DNA of 64,000 nucleotides from CAYIHX01 sp964363305. Its GTDB lineage: Bacteria; Bdellovibrionota; UBA1018. The stretch lies in NCBI GenBank assembly GCA_964363305.1, contig CAYIHX010000006.1, positions 48,403 through 112,402 of the forward strand, in the 5' to 3' direction. The notes beneath the pieces are model-generated. The model was not told the DNA's origin. It did no database searches and worked only from the letters and a program-made list of their open reading frames with translations. Of this stretch, positions 58,171-64,000 are shown in pieces; positions within the stretch are counted from its first letter, which is position 1, and each line of letters starts with the position of its first letter. The translations under genes and the position numbers were made by a program.

Positions 58171-58692
58171 TCAGCGTTGGCTCGCAAAGAGCGGAATACC
58201 AATCGGAATTCTGAGTTTAATAAAAAAGAGGGGCTCGAGATCCGAGGCCTGAAACTCGACTCCGACAATACTCCATCCGGCGGAAACGGACGCAATGGGC
58301 GACGCAGAAGTGTCGATCAGAAGTGCGCCCCCACCCCAGAGTCCCGTCCAAAGGTGGACCAAATTAATATAGGGCCCTAACTGGAGAGTATGGCGAGGTC
58401 CAAGTCCGACCGTGCCACCGAGGCTCCAATAGCGAGGTTCTTCGACAAAGAGGTAGCCGATCTCTGCCCGAACGGAGAGGCGTCTGGAGAATTCTGAGCC
58501 TCCCAAGACAGCCGAGGCATTGGGAATCGCACCGAGGTCGACATTGAGATCAAGCCCTTCGCCGGTTCGTCTGGCGATCTGATCTAATTCAAGGGTTCCT
58601 TGCGATCCTGATGAAGCCTCCGTCGTCGCGATGACCGAATGAGAGGAGAGGGAGGCCAAGAATAGGGAGAAGATCCACAGCGTAGCTTTCAT
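58171..58692 (-). CDS. Secreted protein, probable small outer-membrane barrel
   Basis: 173 residues. A signal peptide (LWIFSLFLASLSSHSVIATT, cleavage near residue 22) is followed by strands with Gly and aromatic residues (RLSVRAEIGYLFVEE, LGGTVGLGPRHTLQLGPYIN). It is a small outer-membrane-like protein of unknown role. It lies just outside the island border. Its stop is 27 bases from the right-hand repeat. Confidence 0.6.
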   Translation of the reverse strand: MKATLWIFSLFLASLSSHSVIATTEASSGSQGTLELDQIARRTGEGLDLNVDLGAIPNASAVLGGSEFSRRLSVRAEIGYLFVEEPRYWSLGGTVGLGPRHTLQLGPYINLVHLWTGLWGGGALLIDTSASPIASVSAGWSIVGVEFQASDLEPLFFIKLRIPIGIPLFASQR

Positions 58693-58702
58693 GTTGCACA
58701 GG

Positions 58703-59116
58703 CTATCTCTCGGACGCGCGAACTCGCAAGACGCCTTTCAGATTCGAGGCCAGAAAAGGAATGACGCTGATTTTTGCATCCTGAATTTTGTCGGCGGCGC
58801 AGCGAATGCTGCCAGCTCGGTCCTCTTGGGTGGCGGTTACGCCCTCGAGGCGTCCCGGTTCGATGAAAAATCCAAATTCAATTCCGTCGTGATCAGCGGC
58901 GATGAGGTCCGAAAATCGGTTGCAGTCGCGAAGGGCGTTTGCGACTGCCTGCGACAGTGGCGCGATTATTTTTGAGCCCAAACCAGTGCCAGGCGTGGCA
59001 ATTTCGAGGCGTACCGGTTCCCGAAGTCCTTTCCCTTCGAGACGAACCTCCGTCAATTCTCCAGTAGGAGAGTGAGCGAAGGAAAAGGACAGAGTAGTGA
59101 GTAAAAGCAGGATCAC
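58703..59116 (-). CDS. Small secreted or envelope protein
   Basis: 137 residues with an N-terminal hydrophobic signal (LLLLTTLSFSFA). The rest (VRLEIATPGTGLGSKIIAPL, then FSDLIAADHDGIEFGFFIEP) resembles a two-layer TolB-N or TPM-like fold, but this is a weak impression. The start is GTG 59116. It lies ten bases upstream of the barrel gene on the same strand, and the two may be co-expressed. Confidence 0.5.
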   Translation of the reverse strand: MILLLLTTLSFSFAHSPTGELTEVRLEGKGLREPVRLEIATPGTGLGSKIIAPLSQAVANALRDCNRFSDLIAADHDGIEFGFFIEPGRLEGVTATQEDRAGSIRCAADKIQDAKISVIPFLASNLKGVLRVRASER

Positions 59117-59140
59117 AGTAAGTCCGATGAGATCACAAAC

Positions 59141-59173
59141 AAAAAGGCCAACGAAAGAAATTTCGTTGGCCTT
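59141..59173 (-). terminator. Rho-independent terminator of the small lipoprotein gene
   Basis: AAGGCCAACGAAA (59144-59156) and TTTCGTTGGCCTT (59161-59173) form a perfect 13-base stem with a GAAA loop; on the minus strand a T-run follows. It lies 24 bases after the lipoprotein stop. Confidence 0.95.
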
Positions 59174-59196
59174 CGAAGGACTGAAAACGAACGGGA

Positions 59197-59397
59197 TTAG
59201 GGGCTGACGTTGCTGTTGCAGTTGCTGAGGCCACTGCTGTCAACTTTGCAGACAAAAGTCTGACGAAGGAGACCGAACAAGAAGTGATCGTTGCGAAGGA
59301 CAACGGCTTTGTCGCCTGAAACGCCAACGCCGCCATAAGCGCAGCCCGAGAGTGCAGCCAAGATGCCAAGAGTCAAAATGATCTTTACGTTTTTCAT
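59197..59397 (-). CDS. Small lipoprotein
   Basis: 66 residues. The signal peptide (KIILTLGILAALSGC) ends in the lipobox LSGC with Cys near residue 19. The mature part of about 47 residues (GGVGVSGDKAVVLRNDHFLF onwards) has two further Cys (FVCKV, SNCNS). AAGGAA eight bases before ATG 59397 supports the start; a longer frame to 59463 lacks one. A strong terminator follows, so it is monocistronic. The family is unknown. Confidence 0.75.
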   Translation of the reverse strand: MKNVKIILTLGILAALSGCAYGGVGVSGDKAVVLRNDHFLFGLLRQTFVCKVDSSGLSNCNSNVSP

Positions 59398-59498
59398 CTC
59401 AATTTCCTTTCCATAGAAATGGTGTTTGAAAAAAGTGTACTGCGCATGGCGTTGGACTTCCAATCAAATATTTGGAAGAGGCTATATCGGTCTGCTTT

Positions 59499-61490
59499 CT
59501 AGCGCTCATCCAATAGAAGCTGGTGCCCTAGTTGGTTTTTGGGTGGTTCAACGACGCTCCGGTGACGGTTTTTGTTTCGCAGGGCAGATGGCGGTCTGGA
59601 GTCACAGGTCCCGAAATCCGTCTTTACACCGCCTTCGACGGCTTTTCGCCGCTTGCTTCTCTGATAGTCAAGAATGATTTCGCGGTGCTCGGGCTTGTGA
59701 GGTTGAAGCAGGGCCTGTTGGATTTTTCGATCTTTCCAATCTTTGGCGACAAAGAGTTCCTTTTTAGACATGGGATCGATCCCGCTCCAGTACATCGCCG
59801 TAGCGAGGGTCATCGGGGTAGGAATGAAGGCTTGAACCTGTTGAAGGTTCCAGCCCTTCATTTTCAGATAGTCGTACACTTTTTCCATTTTTTCATGGGA
59901 GGTCCCCGGAAAACCGCTGATAAAATAGGGTACGACGTATTGTTCTTTGCCCACCTCGGCAGAAACTTTTTCAAAGTAGCTGACGAATTCGTCAAAGTTT
60001 TTAAGTCCAGGTTTTTTCATGAGGTGTAAAACATCCGGGTCGAGATGTTCCGGAGCGACCTTAAGATGTCCGCCCACGTGGTGAGAAATAAGGTCCTTCA
60101 TATATTTATGACCAGATTTCTGATCAGCGATCGCGAGATCGTACCTGAGGCCTGAGGCGATGTGGATTTTACGAATTCCCGGCAGTTTTCTCGCTTTTGC
60201 GAGCAATTCAACTTGTGGCGTATGATCAGTATGTAGGTGCGGACAAACTTTTGGGTGAACGCAGGAGAGTTTTCTGCACTTGCTTTGGATCTCCGTGCTT
60301 TTGCAACGAAGTTTGTACATGTTTGCTGTGGGGCCCCCGATATCACTGACGATTCCTTTGAAGCCCGGAACGTTTACAAGATCCTCGACTTCTTTAAGGA
60401 CGCTTGGTTCAGAGCGTGACTGCACAATGCGTCCCTGATGTAGGGTGATCGCGCAAAAAGAGCATCCTCCAAAGCATCCCCTGGTCGAGTTCACTGAAAA
60501 CCGAATCATGTCAGCAGCAGGGATTCGTTTTTTGTAGGAGGGGTGCTGTTCTTTGCTGAACGGGAGCTCGTAGACGGAGTCGAGTTCTGGGGTAGACAGA
60601 GGAAGTGCAGGCGGATTGATAACGATTGCTGTCTTTCCGTGATATTGAACAAGGGTTTTTCCGTTATAGGGACTGGCCTCATACTCGATGAAATAGGCTG
60701 CTTTCGCGAATTTTCGCTTGTCGTCCCGAACCTCCTCGAAAGAGGGGAGAGTGAGACGGCCCTCAAGCTCGCGGGCGGCGTCTTTGGTTGCGATGTAGGC
60801 AACTCCTCGTTGGCGCTTCATATTTTCGAGCGCGGCTTGGGTCTCTGGCTGAGTCAGGCTGGTGGGGCCCTTTACTTTGGAGGACGCGGCAAGTAACTCG
60901 TCGACGAGTGTCTTGGTAGTGCGTTCGCCCATGCCGAAGATCAGGAGTTCTGCCGAAAGTTCTGCTAAGATGGACGGGCGAATCCGGTTTTGCCAGAAAT
61001 CATAATGAGCCAGTCTTCGCAGGCTCGCCTCGACTCCCCCCACAATGATCGGGACATCTGGAAAGGCCTGTCTCGCCAGCTTGCTGTAAACAATACTGGC
61101 ATAATCGGGTCGCTTCCCCCCGATGCCGCCCTCAGAATACATGTCGTCACTGCGTACTTTTTTGTTTGCAGTGTAATTATTAATCATACTGTCGACAGTA
61201 CCTGATGAAATTCCGACGAATAGGCGAGGGCGTCCCAGGCGCAAAAAATCACTGAGCTGGTCCCAGCGTGGTTGCGCGACAATTCCAACTTTGAGGCCGA
61301 GCTTTTCAAGCCACCGGCCTAGGCAGGCAACGCCGAAGGTCGGATGGTCGACATATGCGTCGCCCGAGATCAGCAGAACGTCGAGTTCCAGCCATCCCCT
61401 CCAGTTCATTTCCTCGCGGGTGATGGGAAGAAATCTGCGGCATGCCTCTCGGTAGACGCTCTCATTTGTGACGGCGGGCATTTGCGACAT
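59499..61490 (-). CDS. ygiQ: YgiQ-family radical SAM protein
   Basis: About 663 residues. The N-terminal domain has WLELDVLLISGDAYVDHPTF and GISSGTVDSMINNYTANKK. The radical SAM cluster is CFGGCSFC with STRGCFGGCSFCAITLHQGR, near residue 355. A further Cys group (KCRKLSCVHPKVCPHL) may hold a second cluster or zinc. The C-terminal end (PHKPEHREIILDYQRSKRRK) is typical of YgiQ. The reaction is unknown in the family. GGAG five bases before ATG 61490 sets the start. Confidence 0.92.
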   Translation of the reverse strand: MSQMPAVTNESVYREACRRFLPITREEMNWRGWLELDVLLISGDAYVDHPTFGVACLGRWLEKLGLKVGIVAQPRWDQLSDFLRLGRPRLFVGISSGTVDSMINNYTANKKVRSDDMYSEGGIGGKRPDYASIVYSKLARQAFPDVPIIVGGVEASLRRLAHYDFWQNRIRPSILAELSAELLIFGMGERTTKTLVDELLAASSKVKGPTSLTQPETQAALENMKRQRGVAYIATKDAARELEGRLTLPSFEEVRDDKRKFAKAAYFIEYEASPYNGKTLVQYHGKTAIVINPPALPLSTPELDSVYELPFSKEQHPSYKKRIPAADMIRFSVNSTRGCFGGCSFCAITLHQGRIVQSRSEPSVLKEVEDLVNVPGFKGIVSDIGGPTANMYKLRCKSTEIQSKCRKLSCVHPKVCPHLHTDHTPQVELLAKARKLPGIRKIHIASGLRYDLAIADQKSGHKYMKDLISHHVGGHLKVAPEHLDPDVLHLMKKPGLKNFDEFVSYFEKVSAEVGKEQYVVPYFISGFPGTSHEKMEKVYDYLKMKGWNLQQVQAFIPTPMTLATAMYWSGIDPMSKKELFVAKDWKDRKIQQALLQPHKPEHREIILDYQRSKRRKAVEGGVKTDFGTCDSRPPSALRNKNRHRSVVEPPKNQLGHQLLLDER

Positions 61491-61572
61491 AGGGACTCCA
61501 GGGGTCCTGTCCCTATCGAAGTAGTGGGGCGACGTCAATTCTGACTTCTTCTGACGGGTATGGAGGGAGTGT

Positions 61573-62976
61573 CTATTTTTTCAAGATGTTAGGTTGATAG
61601 ATTCCGAATTCTTTCAGCTTTGAGTAGAGGTGAGAACGATCCATTCCGAGGTCGAGCGCCAGTTTTGATATATTACCCGATTGTTCTTTGAAACGTTCGG
61701 AGAGGAGGCGGCGTTCGAAAGCTTGGACCTGGGCATAGTACCCCATTCCGACGGGGCCCGGATCTGACTGTGTAGTGGGTCGTAGCAGATTTTGTGTGGC
61801 CTTGTCGCGGAGCCATGGCGGTAGGTCGGCGATCTCGATGTGGTCCTGAGGGGCCATCGTCGACACATAAGAAACAACATTGCCCAGTTCTCGTATGTTT
61901 CCCGGCCAATCGTATTGTTTAAGCAGCTCGAGTGCATCATCCGAAAAAATTAAATTTTGGCGGCGCTTCGATTTTGCTATGAAGTGATGAACTAAGATTT
62001 TGATATCGTCTTTTCTGTCTCGCAGGGGAGGGACGGAGATGGGGATGACATTCAGTCGTTGAAAGAGGTCGTATTTGAATTCGCCTTTTTTCGACATTTC
62101 TTCGAGATCTCTGTTTGTGGCGGCAACGACGCGAAACTGCAGCTGGATGACGCGGGTAGACCCTAGCCGAGTGATTTCCTGTTCCTGAATCGCTCGAAGC
62201 AGCTTGGATTGGATATCCAACGGCATGTTCGCTATTTCATCGAAGTAGATGATTCCGCCATTTGCTTCTTCAAAGAAGCCTTTTGTACTTTGATCCGCGC
62301 CGGTGAACGCGCCTTTTTCATGGCCGAATAGGCGACTTTCAGCAGTGGAACTTTGAATCGTTGAAGAATCTACCGCGATAAATGGGATGAGGTCGCCGTC
62401 CTCATTGTTTCCTCGAAGCTGGCGGGCGATCACTTCCTTGCCGCTGCCCGTTTCTCCCGTGATGAGGATATTTGCGTCGCTATTTCTAGCGCGAGAAATC
62501 ATCACTCTGAGCGCTTCTAGCTGTTTGCTTTCTCCGATCATCGAATGATGGGTTACCTGATCGCGGACAATTTCATTCTTGGTATGTTCCTTTGTCTTTA
62601 GCAGTCGTCGCCGTTCAGTTACTCTCTCCATCGTGATCGCGAGTTCCGTGGGATCAAAGTCTTTTGGGACGTAGTCAGTTGCGCCAAGTCGCATGGCCTC
62701 CCGAACTGTAGAAAAATCTGACAGACCGCTCGTCATAATGATGTCAGCATCGTCCTGCATGTTTTTTATTTTTGGAAGTACCTCTAGCCCTTCTGTGGGG
62801 GTGCGCATCTGGATGTCCAGCAATACGAACTGATACTTCTCTTTTTTTAGAAGCAGTAGGGCTTCGTCGCCGTTTTTGGCTGATCGGCATTCGTATTTTC
62901 CCTTTAGGCTATATTTAACAGCGAGATGAAAGGTTTCATCGTCATCGCAAATCAGTACGAGGGGAGGCTTTTTCAT
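61573..62976 (-). CDS. NtrC-type response regulator (sigma-54 activator)
   Basis: About 467 residues. The receiver domain has acidic residues D11-D13, phosphoacceptor D54 (FVLLDIQM) and K106 (YVPKDFDP). The AAA+ domain has Walker A GETGSGKE near 175, the intact GAFTGA loop near 229, Walker B IIYFDEIANM and WPGNIRELGN. The C-terminal Fis-type HTH is NISKLALDLGMDRSHLYSKL. It should activate sigma-54 promoters when phosphorylated by an unlinked kinase. ATG 62976 and GTG 62979 are both possible. A perfect inverted repeat lies just upstream. Confidence 0.93.
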   Translation of the reverse strand: MKKPPLVLICDDDETFHLAVKYSLKGKYECRSAKNGDEALLLLKKEKYQFVLLDIQMRTPTEGLEVLPKIKNMQDDADIIMTSGLSDFSTVREAMRLGATDYVPKDFDPTELAITMERVTERRRLLKTKEHTKNEIVRDQVTHHSMIGESKQLEALRVMISRARNSDANILITGETGSGKEVIARQLRGNNEDGDLIPFIAVDSSTIQSSTAESRLFGHEKGAFTGADQSTKGFFEEANGGIIYFDEIANMPLDIQSKLLRAIQEQEITRLGSTRVIQLQFRVVAATNRDLEEMSKKGEFKYDLFQRLNVIPISVPPLRDRKDDIKILVHHFIAKSKRRQNLIFSDDALELLKQYDWPGNIRELGNVVSYVSTMAPQDHIEIADLPPWLRDKATQNLLRPTTQSDPGPVGMGYYAQVQAFERRLLSERFKEQSGNISKLALDLGMDRSHLYSKLKEFGIYQPNILKK

Positions 62977-62991
62977 CACTTTGATTATGTA

Positions 62992-63015
62992 CCTTGTTGG
63001 GTCAGGCCAACAAGG
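62992..63015. promoter_or_regulatory. Perfect inverted repeat between NtrC-type regulator and dead paralogue
   Basis: CCTTGTTGG (62992-63000), six bases, CCAACAAGG (63007-63015). It lies 16 bases upstream of the regulator's start and about 60 bases upstream of the sigma-54-type promoter on the other strand. It fits an enhancer-binding protein site, used both for control of the divergent gene and for autoregulation. An RNA hairpin is another reading. Confidence 0.6.
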
Positions 63016-63072
63016 CGTTGGTTGTGATCAATGCGCTTTTTATGTCCCTTATGTTTAGTCGGCAGATTTAGA

Positions 63073-63088
63073 TGGACCGAGATTTGCA
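63073..63088 (+). promoter_or_regulatory. Possible sigma-54 promoter of the AAA+-dead paralogue
   Basis: TGGACCGAGATTTGCA: GG-N10-GC spacing is exact, the -12 half (TTGCA) is perfect, and the -24 half differs from TGGCACG at two positions. Transcription would start near 63099, before AGGGGG (63111-63116) and GTG 63122. Confidence 0.6.
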
Positions 63089-63121
63089 GTTGGCCTTTTG
63101 AGTTAAACAAAGGGGGTCCAT

Positions 63122-63745
63122 GTGGGTTTTATTGCTGACATGCAGATATGGCTGGTCGGGTTGAGGCGTCGGTCTCATCGCCTGGCCCTGATTGTGGTGG
63201 AGCAAGATCCGGCGGGCCGTGACGCGGTGGCGGTTTTGCGGTATTTGGTGGGTCAAGATAGTTCTTTAGGGATTGTTGAAGTTGTCGAATTGTCCGGTAA
63301 AATTGATGATAAAGTATTAGATCTTGTCGCGTGGGCCTCTGATGAAACGGGCTGCGATAGATTTCGGATTTTTGTGCTTACTTCGGCAATGCTTCGCCAA
63401 GTATGGAGGACTGCTCAATCTGACTTGCGCGTGCGGAGATTGATGGAGTGTGTGGAGGCTATACCGTCGCAGGGATTTCTTGACTCTGAGGTTTTTTCGG
63501 AATGGGTGCACCATCTTGTTGATCTGGCTTCTAGACGAAAGGCGCGGAAAATTTTGAGGATCGAAGAGCGCTGTGCTTTGAGGCTAGAGTTATATGACTG
63601 GCCGGGGAGTTTGAATCAGTTGAGAGGCGCAGTCTTTGAGGCTGTGGCGAATGGGGACGGTGAGATTCTGAGGGAGAGTGAGCTTCCTTTGTGGCTGCTG
63701 GCTAAAACCTCCTCAATTTCCACACGACAATGCGTTTGTTCGTAA
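63122..63745 (+). CDS. Degenerate sigma-54-activator-like protein (pseudo-AAA+)
   Basis: 207 residues. The C-terminal half (LELYDWPGSLNQLRGAVFEA, then ESELPLWLL) is clearly derived from the end of a sigma-54 activator AAA+ domain (canonical YxWPGN-REL-N, DLP-WL). The N-terminal half follows the same domain from its first strand: LALIVVEQDPAGRDAVAVLR stands where Walker A GE-GTGKE should be, with the Gly and Lys lost. There is no GAFTGA loop, no Walker B, no receiver and no DNA-binding HTH. It cannot be an ATPase, so it may bind and tune the divergent regulator. GTG 63122 has AGGGGG upstream. Confidence 0.7.
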   Translation: MGFIADMQIWLVGLRRRSHRLALIVVEQDPAGRDAVAVLRYLVGQDSSLGIVEVVELSGKIDDKVLDLVAWASDETGCDRFRIFVLTSAMLRQVWRTAQSDLRVRRLMECVEAIPSQGFLDSEVFSEWVHHLVDLASRRKARKILRIEERCALRLELYDWPGSLNQLRGAVFEAVANGDGEILRESELPLWLLAKTSSISTRQCVCS

Positions 63746-64000
63746 CTATTTGTTTTCAATGGTTTTTGCTTCTATTTCCTAATTCTAAAAATCGAGTGCT
63801 CGATAAGGCTTAGGAATTTTTTAAAAAGTTCTTGCAGCAGAAATCCTCCTCGGCTACTTACGTTCCTCGCCGCTGCCATTCACCGTAATGTGAGATGCAG
63901 TCTGACTGTGAAAACAGTCGGGGGTACGGTTTATTTCGTGTCGGCCGATCTTTGAAAATTGAGATGAATTGATTGGAAGAGAAAGCGGGCATTTTAGACA
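63746..64000 (+). promoter_or_regulatory. Non-coding end region, possible rRNA operon leader
   Basis: 255 bases without a gene. TTGCAG (63833-63838) and TACTTA 17 bases later could be a promoter. A perfect hairpin GACTGT-GAAA-ACAGTC spans 63904-63919. GATCTTTGAAAATTGA near 63950 resembles the boxA/leader segment found shortly before 16S rRNA genes. The window ends before any 16S sequence, so this is only a suggestion. Confidence 0.3.

Noticed and set aside
57931..58380. A plus-strand open frame of 149 codons across the right island border
   Set aside because: Composition is Arg/Gly-rich without a domain, it reads through the att repeat and lies opposite the recombinase remnant and the envelope-protein gene; it looks like a shadow.
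1..64000. CRISPR arrays and insertion sequences
   Set aside because: No regularly spaced repeats, no transposase frames and no terminal inverted repeat pairs were seen; the only element-like repeats are the 15-base pair at the tRNA island.

Overview
The window reads as a chromosomal segment of a Gram-negative bacterium with moderate GC and dense, mostly single-direction operons. It carries outer-membrane-type barrels, lipoproteins, a secretin, GlmU/GlmS, Lon, DksA and GatCAB. The strongest taxonomic hint is one locus: a Tad (type IVb pilus) cluster that runs into a YD-repeat secreted protein and two tiny secreted proteins. As I recall it, this is the layout around the host-interaction (hit) locus of Bdellovibrio (Bd0108/Bd0109). 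I therefore favour a Bdellovibrio-like organism (Bdellovibrionota). That is inference from synteny; no species can be named from the sequence.

Layout. 1-743: end of rpoA and rplQ. 818-2860: minus-strand HNH nuclease and a sigma-factor-like protein tethered to the membrane. 2937-5860: TlpA-type thioredoxin, a sigma-54 activator and a small envelope barrel. 5930-11151: propionyl-CoA carboxylase (transcarboxylase, biotin carboxylase, separate biotin carrier) and the methylmalonyl-CoA mutase large subunit. 11130-14667 (minus): envelope protein, two Dpp/Opp-type permeases and a NagZ-like hexosaminidase. 14700-32080: Tad pilus/secretion cluster with three FHA proteins, a degenerate PP2C, five prepilin-like proteins, prepilin peptidase, CpaB, secretin, a fused TadZ-TadA ATPase, TadB, the YD protein and two small secreted proteins. 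32091-38813 (minus): CheX-like and CheY proteins, two CNNM/CorC-type membrane proteins, Lon and a DksA-family protein. 38961-50436: glmU, glmS, pcrA, gatCAB, a possible AsmA-like protein, a lipoprotein and Ppx/GppA. 50419-54727: small coiled-coil/FliG-like pair, zapA, 5-FTHF cyclo-ligase, YmdB-family phosphodiesterase and membrane protein. 54808-58144: tRNA-Ala and a 3.3 kb island bounded by a 15-bp repeat of the tRNA 3' end. 58171-64000: small envelope proteins, YgiQ-type radical SAM protein, an NtrC-type regulator, a divergent dead AAA+ paralogue and what may be the leader of an rRNA operon.

How it may work together. Sigma-54 control recurs: there are two intact sigma-54 activators, one ATPase-dead paralogue and three sites with -24/-12 spacing. 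Two of those sites lie in front of the small secreted hit-like genes and one in front of the dead paralogue. FHA domains (phosphothreonine readers), a PP2C-like protein lacking two metal-binding aspartates, and a membrane FHA-PAS sensor are built into the Tad operon. This suggests that phosphorylation or a mimic of it controls pilus/secretion activity; no Ser/Thr kinase is encoded in the window.
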